A stretch of DNA of 64,000 bases from Agromyces protaetiae (GCF_030866785.1 NZ_CP133018.1:2728001-2792000), one strand, 5' to 3'. Counted from the first letter of the stretch, positions 1-12,036 are shown. The notes: a model not told the origin generated them from the sequence alone. Numbers and translations: made by a program.

Positions 1-3000
1 TCGTACGATCCGTCGCGAACTCGGCGGTGCCCGAGCCGAGGTCGAACTCGCCGCTGGTCTCACCGCTCCACTCGGCGGAGACCACCGTGATCGGGCCGCC
101 GAAGTCGAGCGTGTCGGTGAGCGAGTACTTCGTCGTGTAGTCGGCGTTGCCGGTCACCACGACGCGGTACTCGATGGCCCAGCTCCCGTCGGGCTGCTGC
201 GTCGTCGAGGTCACGGTCTTCGCCACGCTCGGCACGCCGCCGTCCGTGATCGGACCGCACGCGTCGTCGGTGACCCGGTCGTTGCCCGCGGTGAGCACGG
301 CCGTGTTGAAGAAGCCGTTGCCCGGCTCACCCGTGCACGCCGCATCGGCGACGCCCGCGGGGACCCGGACTTCGAAGACGACCGTGTAGACGTCGGTCGC
401 ACCGGCCGCGATCGCGCGCTGCGCATCCGCCGGCACGATCACGCCGTCACCGAAGGGGCCGGTGACGACCGTCGCGCCGTCGAGGCTCACGGTCCAGCCG
501 AGCACCTCGGCGTCGGCCGCGAACGCCGTCTCGTCGGAGAGCGCGTAGTACGCGTCCCGGGCGCCGGCCGAGGTGTTGTCGACCGTGATCGTGTAGGTGA
601 CGTCCCACGTGCCGTCCGTCGCGTCCTGCGCCGAGGACACGAAGTCCTTCGCGATCGCGGGGCGCGTCGGCGCGGCGCACGCCGCGTCGTCGGCCTCGGT
701 GCCGCCGCTGATCAGCGTCGCCACGTTGTTGAACGCGCCGTCGGCGGTCGAGCCGTCGGCCGGGCAGGCGCCGGCGGGCGTGCTGCCCACGACCCCTTCC
801 GCGACCGTGACGTTGCGCACGGTCACCTCGTAGACGGCCGATTCGTCCGCGGCGAGCGGCTGGTCGGCGGCGACGAGGGTGTCGGCGTCGCCGTTCCACT
901 CGGCGCGCGCGCCGGGGCCGGTCACGGTGGCGTCGGCGGCGTCATAGGTGATGCCCGCGCCGAAGGCGGTGGCATCCCGCAGCGTGTAGACGCCGGGGAC
1001 GTCGCCGTCGTTCGTGACCTCGATGCCGTACACGATCGTCCAGCGGCCGTCGGCCTGCTGGCTCGCACTCGACACGGTCTTCTCGTGCGACAGCACAGGG
1101 AGCTCGATCGTGACGCACGCGTCATCCGTGCGCTCCTGGCCGCTCGACACGATACGGCCGACGTTGCGGATGCCGCCGTCCTCCGTCGTGCACTCGAGTG
1201 CCTCGCCGTCGGCCTCGGCCGTCACCTGCACGCGCACGACCACCTGGTAGCTGAAGGTGGTGTTCGCGGGCAGTGCGACGCCCGTGAGGTTCGCGGGGGC
1301 GGGTGCGACCGGGGTGATCGTCGGTTCGCCGACGACCGTGACGCCCGCCGGCACGGCCGGCGTGTCCGTCAGGTCGAAGTAGACCGGCGTCGACGTGCCG
1401 TTGGTGACGGCGATCGTGTATGCCGCGTCCCACTGACCGGGCTGACCGTCGACCGGCGTCGAGCCGACCGCGGTCTTGGTGACCGTCGGCAGCGCCGGCT
1501 CGGCGCACGCGGTGCGGTCGGTGGTGCCGTTGAGCGTCGCGACGTTCGAGAACGCGGTCGACGAGCCGGGCTCACCGCACTCGAGGCTCGCTTCGCCGGC
1601 TCCGGGCTTGAGCGACGTGTTCACCGTGATCGTGAACGTGTGCGTCGTGTTCGCGGCGATCGCCGTGCCCGAGGGGGCGAGGGTCGTCGCGCTCACACCG
1701 TTCCACGAGGTCGTGTCGAGCCCGGCGTCGTTCGTCGCGACGGCGCTGCCGTCCGTGATCACCACGTCCGGGCCGAAGCGGAACGCGTCGGTCAGCGAGT
1801 AGGCGCCCGCGATCGCGCGGCTGGCGTTGGTCACCTTCACGTCGTAGGTGACGTTCCAGGTGCCGTCGGCCTGCGCCTCGGCGCTGGTGACCGCCTTGGT
1901 GTGGGTCACCTGGGCCGGCTTGGCCGTGTTCGTGATCGAGCAGGTCACGTGCTGGCCGAGCTTGATCGGCGTCAGCGTGACCGCCGAGCCGTTCGAGCCC
2001 TGCACGAGGACGTTGCTGTCACAGCTCCAGCTGCCGTTGGTGAACTCGTCACCGTACTGCGCGGCGACCTCGGTGAGCGAGAACGTCTCGCCCGCGAGCA
2101 CGTTCACCGGGCCGGCGCCGCCGGGGCCGGTGACGACCGAGCCCTTGTCGCCGGTCGCGGTGAGCGTCCAGTTCGAGGCGGGCACGGCCGAGCCGGAGAC
2201 CGTCTTGACGAGCGTCAGGGTCGGCGCGAGGTCGCGGTTCGTGAAGGTACACGTCGCGGCCTGCTGGCCGGTGAGGGTCACCGAACCGGTGTCACCGTTG
2301 TAGGTGGCACCGACGCACTGCACGCCGACGAGCTCGTAGCCCTCGCGCTGGGTCTCGCTCAGCGCGTAGGTGCCCGGCGCGACGCGCTTGGTCTCACCCG
2401 TGTTGAAGGCGGTCTGGTTCGCGCGCAGGTTGCCGTTCCAGTCGGATGCCACGGCGGTGCCGCCGTGCGCGTTCTCGACCTTCTTCACGAGCGTGAGGCT
2501 CGCGTCGCAGGTCACGGTGTTCGTGACGGTGTACTCGTTCGCGCCTCCGGCGAGCGCGTTCACGACTCCGGCTGCGGTGATGTCGCCGCCTGCGACCTTC
2601 GAGAAGGTCGCACCCGTGAGCGTGCAGAGAGCCGGAACCGTGACGTTCTTCTCGCCGAGCGTGACCTTCTGGCCCTGCGCGTAGCCGCCGACCACCGTGT
2701 CCCACGCGATGGCCGTGGAGCCCGCGGGCGTCGCCGTCGGAGCGGCCTGGAAGCCGGCCGGGAACTGGTTGAGCGGTGAGGCGACACCGTTCACGACCCA
2801 CTGCTTGTTCAGCTCGACCGTCGAGGGTGCTTGCACGTTGGTGACGGTGCACTCGAGCTTGTCGCCGGGCTCGACGCCCGGGATCTGGAACGTCGTGCCC
2901 TGCACCGAGGCCGGCACGTTCGCGCCATTGCTCGTGCAGACGACGCTCTCGAGCGACCAGCCCGGCTTCGCCGTCTCGGTGAAGCTCAGGTTCGTGCTCT

Positions 3001-4669
3001 GGGCGCGGTCGGAGAACTGGAGGTTCCAGTTGGCGACACCCTGCGCGTTCGTCGACTGCGCGCCCGGGGTGAGCGTTCCGGCGCTCGGCGTCGCCGGGGT
3101 GAACGTCCAGTTCGCCCCGGCCGAGGTGCTGCCGTTGAGCGCCTTCTCGACCTTCTTGACCGTGACCGGCACGTTGCAGGTGACGGACTTGGCGAAGTCC
3201 GCGAGCAGCGGCTCGAGGTCTTCCCAGTCGGTGTTGAAGTAGTCGGCGTCGTTCAGCGTGTCGCCGGTCTGGTAGCCGCGCGGGCCCGAGATCGCGCTCA
3301 GGTTCGACGGCGCGAGCCCCGAGCCGATGCCGACGGTGATGACGCGCTTGCTTTGGTTCTTGATGGCGTTGGCCGAGAAGACGGCCTGCTCGAGCTCACG
3401 GAAGTACGTGCTGCTGCCGGGTCCGGTCGGGCCCGTGCCCGAGAACGTCGGGTTGCCGTCGGTGAGCACGACCACGAGGTCGTACTGGCTCGCGTTCTGG
3501 GCGACGGCCCAGAGGCCGCGGTCCCAGTTGGTGCCGTTGGAGTCGTAGCCAGGAGCGGTGAACGAGGCGATGTATCCGTCGATGCGGCTCTTGAGCGTGT
3601 TCTGGTTGTTGCCCGAGTCGATGGCGAGCGCCGTGCCGTAGTTCGACGTCGTGGCACGCGGCGAGAGGTCGCCGAACGAGTAGAGCGCGACCGACGAGCT
3701 CGTACCCGCGAGCGCGTCGACGAATCCCTTGCCCGCCTGGCCGAGGGTGCCGGCTGCGCCGGCGTTCTTCACCGAGCCGGAGAGGTCGAAGAGGAGCGCG
3801 ACGCGCACACCCGCGGTGCACTGCTGCGGCAGCTCGGGGTTCTTGAGCTTGTTCGCCCACATCCCGCTGGTCGTGTAGGCGCTGCTGTCTGCGACCTCGT
3901 CGGTCGGCATGTTCACCGTGTTGTTCGCCTGGAGTTGCGGCGTGAGGTACGCGTAGGCGCGCTCGGTGCCCGAGTTGCCGGCCCCGCCCGTGCGGAACGT
4001 CGTCACGATGTCGTAGTTCTGCGCCGCAGGCGTGCCCGGCGCGGGAGCGATCTCCTGCACCCAGAGCCGCTCATTGCGGTTCGCACCGCTCGAGTTGGTG
4101 CCCGGAACCGAGAAGTAACAGAAGCCGTCGTCACCCGCGACGATGGTGCACTGCGCCCACGGCTCGTTGATCACGGCGCCGGGGCTGCCACCGGTGCCGC
4201 CCGAGGTGTTACGGAGGAGCTGGAACCGCGCGCCCTCGGCGTAGGTGTACGCGACGGCGCTGGCACCCGAAGCGGTGCGCACGTCACGCTTGGCGACCTT
4301 GATGATCGTCGTCGTGCTGGTCGGCGTCTTCGCGACCGTCTGCCCGGCGCCGTTCACGCTGAACGGCGTCATCAGGCCGGCCGGCGGTCCGGTCGAGTCG
4401 GGGTTCGCCGGGGCATCCGTCGCCGGTTCCTCCGCCGCGGGCGCCTCGGGCGCCGGCGCATCCGGCGCGGGCGCCTCGGGCGCCGGCGTCTCGGTCGCGG
4501 GCGTCTCGCTCTCAGGAGCCTCGGGCGCCGTCGTCTCAGGCGACGACGTCGTCGGCGGCGTGCTCGGGTCGACCGGCGCGGCGACGGCGACCGACGGCAC
4601 GCCGACGGTCAGCAGGGCGCCGATCGTGAGGGCCGCGAGGGTCGAGCCGAGCCGGCCGATGCGGAGCAT
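1..4669 (-). CDS. VWA-domain surface adhesin with prealbumin-like and DUF11-like repeats (3' end outside window)
   Basis: The frame is open for 1556 codons and runs off the left edge. From the ATG at 4669 the protein has a signal peptide (basic start, hydrophobic core, AVA-AP cleavage region). A Pro/Ala/Glu-rich linker follows, then a von Willebrand A domain at about residues 285-480 whose MIDAS begins FDLSGS. Next come about four prealbumin-fold (SpaA/Cna-B-like) modules ending in CTVTN, CTFTN or CSITN motifs. At least five DUF11-like modules of about 140 residues follow from residue 920, most closing with a TDDAC-like motif. This is the architecture of large cell-wall-attached adhesins of Gram-positive bacteria. 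The anchor lies outside the window. The domain calls are from motif recognition. A TTG start at 4747 would add 26 basic residues and cannot be excluded. Confidence 0.85.
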   Translation of the reverse strand, partial: MLRIGRLGSTLAALTIGALLTVGVPSVAVAAPVDPSTPPTTSSPETTAPEAPESETPATETPAPEAPAPDAPAPEAPAAEEPATDAPANPDSTGPPAGLMTPFSVNGAGQTVAKTPTSTTTIIKVAKRDVRTASGASAVAYTYAEGARFQLLRNTSGGTGGSPGAVINEPWAQCTIVAGDDGFCYFSVPGTNSSGANRNERLWVQEIAPAPGTPAAQNYDIVTTFRTGGAGNSGTERAYAYLTPQLQANNTVNMPTDEVADSSAYTTSGMWANKLKNPELPQQCTAGVRVALLFDLSGSVKNAGAAGTLGQAGKGFVDALAGTSSSVALYSFGDLSPRATTSNYGTALAIDSGNNQNTLKSRIDGYIASFTAPGYDSNGTNWDRGLWAVAQNASQYDLVVVLTDGNPTFSGTGPTGPGSSTYFRELEQAVFSANAIKNQSKRVITVGIGSGLAPSNLSAISGPRGYQTGDTLNDADYFNTDWEDLEPLLADFAKSVTCNVPVTVKKVEKALNGSTSAGANWTFTPATPSAGTLTPGAQSTNAQGVANWNLQFSDRAQSTNLSFTETAKPGWSLESVVCTSNGANVPASVQGTTFQIPGVEPGDKLECTVTNVQAPSTVELNKQWVVNGVASPLNQFPAGFQAAPTATPAGSTAIAWDTVVGGYAQGQKVTLGEKNVTVPALCTLTGATFSKVAGGDITAAGVVNALAGGANEYTVTNTVTCDASLTLVKKVENAHGGTAVASDWNGNLRANQTAFNTGETKRVAPGTYALSETQREGYELVGVQCVGATYNGDTGSVTLTGQQAATCTFTNRDLAPTLTLVKTVSGSAVPASNWTLTATGDKGSVVTGPGGAGPVNVLAGETFSLTEVAAQYGDEFTNGSWSCDSNVLVQGSNGSAVTLTPIKLGQHVTCSITNTAKPAQVTHTKAVTSAEAQADGTWNVTYDVKVTNASRAIAGAYSLTDAFRFGPDVVITDGSAVATNDAGLDTTSWNGVSATTLAPSGTAIAANTTHTFTITVNTSLKPGAGEASLECGEPGSSTAFSNVATLNGTTDRTACAEPALPTVTKTAVGSTPVDGQPGQWDAAYTIAVTNGTSTPVYFDLTDTPAVPAGVTVVGEPTITPVAPAPANLTGVALPANTTFSYQVVVRVQVTAEADGEALECTTEDGGIRNVGRIVSSGQERTDDACVTIELPVLSHEKTVSSASQQADGRWTIVYGIEVTNDGDVPGVYTLRDATAFGAGITYDAADATVTGPGARAEWNGDADTLVAADQPLAADESAVYEVTVRNVTVAEGVVGSTPAGACPADGSTADGAFNNVATLISGGTEADDAACAAPTRPAIAKDFVSSAQDATDGTWDVTYTITVDNTSAGARDAYYALSDETAFAADAEVLGWTVSLDGATVVTGPFGDGVIVPADAQRAIAAGATDVYTVVFEVRVPAGVADAACTGEPGNGFFNTAVLTAGNDRVTDDACGPITDGGVPSVAKTVTSTTQQPDGSWAIEYRVVVTGNADYTTKYSLTDTLDFGGPITVVSAEWSGETSGEFDLGSGTAEFATDRT

Positions 4670-4892
4670 TCCGCGACGTCCGGGAGGGGTCGAGAGGGCA
4701 GGGGTGAGCGCGCGCGAACGATCGCGCCGCCGTTTCGGGTTCGGCAACGTCTCGTAACTTTCGGGTAATTGGTGCTGGGGTGGGGCTTGGGTGTGTGCTT
4801 CGCGGTTCCGGCAGAATTCGGGGTAATGCCGGACGGGTATCCGCGAATCCCTGGCAGTCAAGCAGGTGGAGTCGGTCCTCCGGAAGGGGGAC

Positions 4893-4914
4893 ATGACCCC
4901 AATGCGGGGGTCAT
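4893..4914. terminator. perfect hairpin between the two surface-protein genes
   Basis: ATGACCCC and GGGGTCAT (8-bp arms) flank a 6-nt loop. The hairpin lies in the 331-bp gap between the end of one surface-protein gene (5001) and the start of the next (4669). It could end the upstream transcript or act as an operator. A GGCGG/CCGCC stem lies nearby at about 4961-4975. The rest of the gap shows no gene. Confidence 0.4.
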
Positions 4915-5000
4915 TTCTACGTTTCTTTGCGCGGGCTATGAACGGCGTCGGGCAAGGGGACGGCGGTCGAGCCGCCGCCGCCCCCAGGCTTCACGACCGG

Positions 5001-7787
5001 TCAGATCCGCCCGTTCCGGCGCCGGATTGCGAGCGCCGTGGCGAGTCCGCCCACGAGGAGCAACGCGCCTCCCGCCCAGAGCAGGGGGCCTCCGTCGAAG
5101 CCGCTCTTCGCGAGCGCCTTCCCACCACCGCCACCGGCCGGCGTGGCCGCGTGCTGCGGCACGGTGATCGTCACGGAGTCCTCCTCGCACTGCACCACAC
5201 CGGGCTCGTCGTCACCGGGCGCCGCATCCCAGCACACCTCCCCGGTGTTGACCACACTCGTCGCGGTCGTACTCTCGTTGAGATGCACGCCGAGTGTGAC
5301 CGGTGGCGCTGCGGTCAAGTTCGGCCCGAGCACGCCGAGCAGGTCGCACCGCAGCGTACCGCCATAGCCCGCGCTGTTCTGCCCGGTCACCGTGCAGTTC
5401 TCCCAGCGCGGGAACGCCGGCTCGGGTGCGGTCGCGATCGAGTCGACCCGCAGGTCTGACGGGATCTCGTCGATCAGCTCGACGGGCTCCGCCGCACCGG
5501 TGCCGACCGACGAGACCTGCAGCGTGTACGAGAAGTTCGACCCGGGCGCCGCGTTCGTGACGTTCGACGTCTTGTCGATGACGAGCTCGTCGGGACGCTC
5601 GATCTCGCAGCTCGGCATGGCCATTGGATACACGGCGAGCACCGTCTGCGACGGGTTGACCGAGAACGTGATCTGCGCCGGCGTCTCCATGTCGCGCCAT
5701 GGATAGGTCGGGACGGTCTCGTCGAGGATCAGGTCGAGGAACCGCTCACCGGGAACGGGCGGGTTGGTGAGGTCCTCCTCGGTGAGCGGCCGCCAGCCCG
5801 GCCACTGGTACGGGATGCCGTCGGCGTCGACCGCGGCGCCGGGCCAGAGGAGCCGGCCCGTGAGCCCGTCGACCGGGATCGGCTCCGTCGTGAGCGTGCC
5901 GTCGCCCGACGTCCAGGTCACCGTCACGGGACCGGGCGGCACCGAGTCCGTCGTCTGGATCGAGTAGTACAGCCACGGCACGTCGTTCACGCACCGCACG
6001 TAGGCACCCGCGTCGATGCGCTTCACCGGGATCTCGTCGTCGTCGCAGACGGGTGCGGCGACCCAGCCCGGCACGGTCACGCAGGCCTCGTTCGGCAGCG
6101 GGGACTCATCGAGCGGCGGCAGCACGGGCGCCGGGTCGTCCGGCCCGACCGCGGGCGGCGTCTCCGCCGGCTCCGGATCGAGCATCCGAACCGGGATGAA
6201 GATCGTCGCAACCGCTCCGGTGTCGAACACGCCGCTGAACGTCGCCAGGAAGTTCGGATCGGAGACGTCGGAGAGCTGCGTCCAGCCTTCGGCCGGCTCG
6301 AAGGTCGCCGGACCGGTCTGCTCGAGCTGCTCGTCGATCAGGTCGCTGACATCGAGGCCGGCCAGCGGCATGCCGGTGTTGGTGACCGTCACCTGCCAGG
6401 CGAACGAGTCGCCGGCCTCGACGGCGTCGCCACTCCCGGGCGGCAGCTGGTGGCTCTTCACGAGCTCGAGCGAGACATCCGGCTCGGCCGTGTTGGTGAT
6501 CTCGCAGCTCACGCGATGGCCGGCTTTGAGCCGGACGGATGCCCCATCGACCTGGGCCCGCCCACACGACCAGTCGGATGCCGCGTACCAGTCGGGCACG
6601 AGCGGGTTCGTCGACACGGGCGAGACGATCTCATGCAGGTTCCAGGTGTCGGCCGGGACGATGAGGCTCACACCATCCTCATTGCCGGTCGCCTCGAACC
6701 TTTGCGGGTTCAGGCCGACGGTCTCGGCGACGAGCAGCCAGTCGGCGGCGTCGGCCGGGTCGACCGCGAGTCCCTCGATCGGGGTGTTGTCGACGTGCTT
6801 GATCAACGTGAGCTCGGCGACCTCGGGCGTGGCGCAGTCGCTCGCGGTGCGCCACCCACCGGCGAACTCGAGGATCGCGGTGTTGCGGAAGCCACCGGCG
6901 GACTTCTCATGCCTCTGGCACTTCCAGGTGCGCCCGTCGAACGACTCCTGGGTCACCGTGGCGAACACGCGAACCGTGTACTCGTGACTCGTGCCGGATG
7001 CGATCTGCACGTCGTCCGCGAGCTCGGTCTCGAGCTCGTTCGGCAGGTTCGTCCACTCGCCACTGGTGCCGTTCGGGCCGGTCCACTCCGCAGCCTCGAA
7101 CCCGATGTCGTCGCCGAAACGCGCCAGTGAGTCCGAGAGATCGTACTTCGCGGCGTACCACCCGTTGTTCTCCACGGTCACGGTGTACTCGACGCGCCAT
7201 CCGGCATCGCCGAGCGGTACGAGGTCTGCCACCTCCTTGAGCACCGCGAGGTTCGCCTTCGAGCCGTGACCATCGTCGTCGTCATCGTCGTCGTCGTCGT
7301 GCCCGCCCCCTCGTGGCTCGGAGCCGGTTCGAGCGGTGTCCCCGCTCGGCGCAGGCTCGGCGGGCACGTCGGCCGGCGGCGATACCTCTTCGGCCGGCGG
7401 CACCTCGTCGGCCGGCGGCGGTGCGGCCGGCGCCTCGGCCGGCGGAGTCTCGGACGCGGGCGCCGCCGGCGGCTCGCCGGCGGCCTCCGCGCCCGCGGCG
7501 CTGCCTGCGGGGGTCGCCGGCTCCGCCTCGGCCGGTGGGGCTTCCGGCGGCGGGCTCGGCGTCTCCTCGGCACCGGCGTCGGCGCCGGTGGCATCCGCCT
7601 GCGTCGCGGCGACGCTCGCGGGCTCGACGGGCACCTCCTCGGCCGCGGCCAGCGTCGGGAGGCCGAGCACGAGCAACGCACCGGCGGTGGCCGCGGCGAG
7701 CGCTGGTACCAGGCCGGTTCGGCGACGCCGGGGTCGGGTCGGGTCGGTCGGGTCTGAGGTGGAAAGGGTCCGTGTACGGAGGAACAT
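5001..7787 (-). CDS. secreted surface protein with DUF11-like domains and a sortase-like C-terminal sorting signal
   Basis: The protein has 928 residues. The ATG at 7787 is chosen because AGAAAG lies 6 nt upstream; an in-frame start at 7853 would add 22 residues. The N-terminus is a signal peptide with a twin-basic run (RPRRRR) and the cleavage region LAAAEE. A long Ala/Pro/Glu linker follows, then nine consecutive aspartates near residue 165 flanked by Gly and His. DUF11-like and prealbumin-like modules follow (repeated KTSNVTNAAPGSNFSYTL-type starts and CEITNTA ends). The C-terminus is LAKSG, a hydrophobic stretch and RRRNGRI, the layout of a cell-wall sorting signal. LAKSG differs from LPXTG and is closer to the LAXTG of class E sortases. 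It lies 331 bp from the adhesin on the same strand and may be its partner. Confidence 0.85.
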   Translation of the reverse strand: MFLRTRTLSTSDPTDPTRPRRRRTGLVPALAAATAGALLVLGLPTLAAAEEVPVEPASVAATQADATGADAGAEETPSPPPEAPPAEAEPATPAGSAAGAEAAGEPPAAPASETPPAEAPAAPPPADEVPPAEEVSPPADVPAEPAPSGDTARTGSEPRGGGHDDDDDDDDDGHGSKANLAVLKEVADLVPLGDAGWRVEYTVTVENNGWYAAKYDLSDSLARFGDDIGFEAAEWTGPNGTSGEWTNLPNELETELADDVQIASGTSHEYTVRVFATVTQESFDGRTWKCQRHEKSAGGFRNTAILEFAGGWRTASDCATPEVAELTLIKHVDNTPIEGLAVDPADAADWLLVAETVGLNPQRFEATGNEDGVSLIVPADTWNLHEIVSPVSTNPLVPDWYAASDWSCGRAQVDGASVRLKAGHRVSCEITNTAEPDVSLELVKSHQLPPGSGDAVEAGDSFAWQVTVTNTGMPLAGLDVSDLIDEQLEQTGPATFEPAEGWTQLSDVSDPNFLATFSGVFDTGAVATIFIPVRMLDPEPAETPPAVGPDDPAPVLPPLDESPLPNEACVTVPGWVAAPVCDDDEIPVKRIDAGAYVRCVNDVPWLYYSIQTTDSVPPGPVTVTWTSGDGTLTTEPIPVDGLTGRLLWPGAAVDADGIPYQWPGWRPLTEEDLTNPPVPGERFLDLILDETVPTYPWRDMETPAQITFSVNPSQTVLAVYPMAMPSCEIERPDELVIDKTSNVTNAAPGSNFSYTLQVSSVGTGAAEPVELIDEIPSDLRVDSIATAPEPAFPRWENCTVTGQNSAGYGGTLRCDLLGVLGPNLTAAPPVTLGVHLNESTTATSVVNTGEVCWDAAPGDDEPGVVQCEEDSVTITVPQHAATPAGGGGGKALAKSGFDGGPLLWAGGALLLVGGLATALAIRRRNGRI

Positions 7788-7940
7788 CGTCGAACTTTCT
7801 GCGATCGGGATGGACACACCGGCACTCTCAGGGGCATTTCGGGTGCTCAGCATCGTCGAGTCAACTCCTCAGCGCCGAAACCCGACAGATCCTCACTGTC
7901 ACCAGTACGGGGGGCAAGCCGCGTGAGGAACTCCACCCTG

Positions 7941-7957
7941 ATCTGGGGTTCCCAGAT
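7941..7957. promoter_or_regulatory. palindrome in the divergent gap upstream of the surface protein and yihY genes
   Basis: ATCTGGG GTT CCCAGAT is a perfect 7-bp inverted repeat in the 265-bp gap between the surface protein (start 7787, minus) and the YihY gene (start 8053, plus). It could be an operator for either gene. No regulator is nearby. Confidence 0.3.
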
Positions 7958-8052
7958 GCATGTCCCTCGAAGTGGGGGTACACCTTAGTCGGGCTCGCCC
8001 CGAGCGCCCCTCACGTTCTCATCCCACCGGGCGTCCTCGATAGGGTGACGGT

Positions 8053-9387
8053 GTGGGCGATCCGGCACCTGGCTCCGACCGACGCGACGGCACCGACGAC
8101 GTCGGCGATCGCGAGCACGCCACACCGACCGGCCGGGTGCGCGACCAGCTCAACGACGCAGGCCGCGACGCGAAGGACCGCATCGACGACCTCCGTGAAC
8201 GGTTCGACCCGCAGATCCAGCGGGTGGCCTCGCTCACGGAGCGCACGCTCGCGTTCTTCCCGGTGCGGGTGTGGCGGCGGTTCCTCGCCCAGAACGGGTT
8301 CATCCTCTCCGCCGGGATGAGCTATCAGGCGCTGTTCGCGGTGTTCGCCGCGGTCTACGTCATCTTCGCCGTCGCCGGCATCTGGCTGACCGGCAACGCC
8401 GATGCGATGCAGGCGTTCATCGCCCTCGTGAACACCTACGCGCCCGGGCTGATCGGTGAGGACGGCGTCATCACCGACCAGGACCTGCAAGAGGTCGCGA
8501 CGGCGTCGACGAGCCTGTTCGGGCTCACCGGCGCCGTCGCGCTCGGCGGCCTGATCTGGACCGCGATCAGCTGGATCACCTATGCGCGCATGGCGGTGCG
8601 GTCGATGTTCGGCCTCCCCAAAGACATGCGCAACTACGTGCTGCTGAAGACGCGCGACTTCCTCGCGGGGTTCGCCTTCGGTCTGGTACTCCTGCTCGCC
8701 GCCGTGCTCTCGATCGCGACGACGTCGTTCCTCGACTGGCTCGTGGGATTGCTCGGCTGGGACCTCAGCTCGAGCTGGTCGAACGCCCTGGTGCAGTTCG
8801 GCGCGCTCCTCGTCGTGTTCATCATCGACACACTCGCGCTCGCGGTGATGTTCCGGTTCCTCTCGAACGCGGCCATGGCCTGGCGACGCATGTGGGTGGG
8901 CTCCCTGCTCGGCTCGGCAGGTCTCTCGGTGCTGCAGATCTTCGGCGGGCTCCTGCTCACCGGCGCCGGCAAGAACCCGTTGCTCGCGACGTTCGCGGTC
9001 TTCATCGGTCTGCTGCTCTGGTTCCGCCTGACCAGCATCGTGATCCTCGTCGCCGCCGCCTGGATCGCGGTCGAGGCCGCCGACGCGAACGAGTCGCTCC
9101 GGCGCCTCACACCGGAGCAGCGCGAGGCCGAGCGTCGCCGGCGCGAGCAGGAGGCGCTGCTGGTCGCCGCGAAGGTCAGGGTGCGGATGTCTCGCGAGGA
9201 GCTGGACAGCGCGAACTGGTTCGAACGCCCGCTCGCCAAACGCCGTCTCGCCAAGGCGGAGAGCGAACTCGCGAAGATCGAGGCGGCCCAAGCCGCGCAG
9301 GTCGAGCGGACGGGCGCGTCGGGCGCCGCACGGAACGGACGCAAGCCTGCGCCCGACCGGCAGGAGCATGTCGGCGGGCTCCCCTAG
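8053..9387 (+). CDS. YihY/BrkB-family inner membrane protein
   Basis: The protein has 444 residues. The N-terminal 60 residues are polar, followed by the family entry WRRFLAQNGFILSAGMSYQ. About six membrane segments lie between residues 90 and 350. The last 95 residues are a charged, helical cytoplasmic tail rich in Glu, Arg and Ala. The family (once misnamed ribonuclease BN) has no firm function; a transport or envelope role is usual speculation. The GTG start has no Shine-Dalgarno sequence. Instead TAGGGT ends exactly 6 nt before it, suggesting a leaderless mRNA. The gene stops 10 bp before exonuclease III. Confidence 0.88.
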   Translation: MGDPAPGSDRRDGTDDVGDREHATPTGRVRDQLNDAGRDAKDRIDDLRERFDPQIQRVASLTERTLAFFPVRVWRRFLAQNGFILSAGMSYQALFAVFAAVYVIFAVAGIWLTGNADAMQAFIALVNTYAPGLIGEDGVITDQDLQEVATASTSLFGLTGAVALGGLIWTAISWITYARMAVRSMFGLPKDMRNYVLLKTRDFLAGFAFGLVLLLAAVLSIATTSFLDWLVGLLGWDLSSSWSNALVQFGALLVVFIIDTLALAVMFRFLSNAAMAWRRMWVGSLLGSAGLSVLQIFGGLLLTGAGKNPLLATFAVFIGLLLWFRLTSIVILVAAAWIAVEAADANESLRRLTPEQREAERRRREQEALLVAAKVRVRMSREELDSANWFERPLAKRRLAKAESELAKIEAAQAAQVERTGASGAARNGRKPAPDRQEHVGGLP

Positions 9388-9397
9388 GATCGAATCC

Positions 9398-11270
<1,873 letters not shown>

Positions 11271-11271
11271 C

Positions 11272-12036
11272 ATGCCGCGCGTCGATCCGGTGCAGGCGGA
11301 TGTGCCTTCCCCGGTCGTGCTGTTCGACCTCGACGACACGCTCATGGCGCACCGCGAGGCGGTCGAGGCGGGCATCGTCCAGCACATGCGCGCGCTCGCG
11401 TACGAGGGCGATGAGGCCGAGGCCCGGCGGTTGTGGCACGCCCTCGAGGAGGAGCACTATCACGCATACCTCGCGGGTGAGCTGACCTTCGAGGGTCAGC
11501 GCCGGGCTCGGGCCGCCGCCTTCGCCGCGGCGCACGGTCACGAGCTCGCCGACGATGCGTCCGGCGACTGGTTCGCCCGCTACTTGGAGCACTACCGGGC
11601 GTCGTGGGCGCTGCACGCCGACACGCTGCCCGCGCTCGACGAGCTCGCGCGCGTCGTGCCGGGCGTACGGTTCGGCATCATCACGAACGGCGAGCTCGAC
11701 TTCCAGACCGCGAAGCTCGTCCAACTCGAGCTCCCCGGCCGGTTCGCTCACGTGATCGCCTCGGGCGCCGTCGGCTCGACGAAACCCGACGCGGCCATCT
11801 TCCGGCACGCGCTCGACGTGTTCGAGGCCGACGCCCCGGTCCGCGCCTCCGTGTACATTGGCGACCGCCTACGCACCGACGCGATCGGCGCCGCCCGGGC
11901 CGGGCTCATCGGCGTATGGCTGAACCGCCGCGGCGACACCCCAACGCCCGACGACGACGCTGACGCCGAGGCGGCCGGCGTCATCGAGATCACCAGCCTC
12001 GCTCAGCTCCCCGCGCTCCTCGCGCCTCGCCTCTGA
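11272..12036 (+). CDS. HAD-superfamily hydrolase
   Basis: The protein has 254 residues. HAD motif I is FDLDDT (Asp19 nucleophile, Asp21 acid/base), motif II is IITNG, motif III is the lysine of GSTKPD, and motif IV is GDRLRTD. The cap sequence between residues 25 and 110 is helical, as in subfamily I phosphatases such as YjjG-type enzymes. The substrate cannot be read from the sequence. The start is one base after the trpS stop, indicating translational coupling. Confidence 0.88.
   Translation: MPRVDPVQADVPSPVVLFDLDDTLMAHREAVEAGIVQHMRALAYEGDEAEARRLWHALEEEHYHAYLAGELTFEGQRRARAAAFAAAHGHELADDASGDWFARYLEHYRASWALHADTLPALDELARVVPGVRFGIITNGELDFQTAKLVQLELPGRFAHVIASGAVGSTKPDAAIFRHALDVFEADAPVRASVYIGDRLRTDAIGAARAGLIGVWLNRRGDTPTPDDDADAEAAGVIEITSLAQLPALLAPRL

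Noticed and set aside
1085..4768. Long plus-strand open frames (564 and 645 codons) opposite the adhesin
   Set aside because: They are antisense frames of a high-GC gene, Arg/Val/Gly-rich with no motif; the minus strand has signal peptide, VWA and repeat modules.
7313..8320. Arg/Pro-rich 335-codon plus-strand frame spanning the surface-protein start and the YihY start
   Set aside because: Composition artefact of the Ala/Pro linker read on the other strand; no ribosome site or domain.
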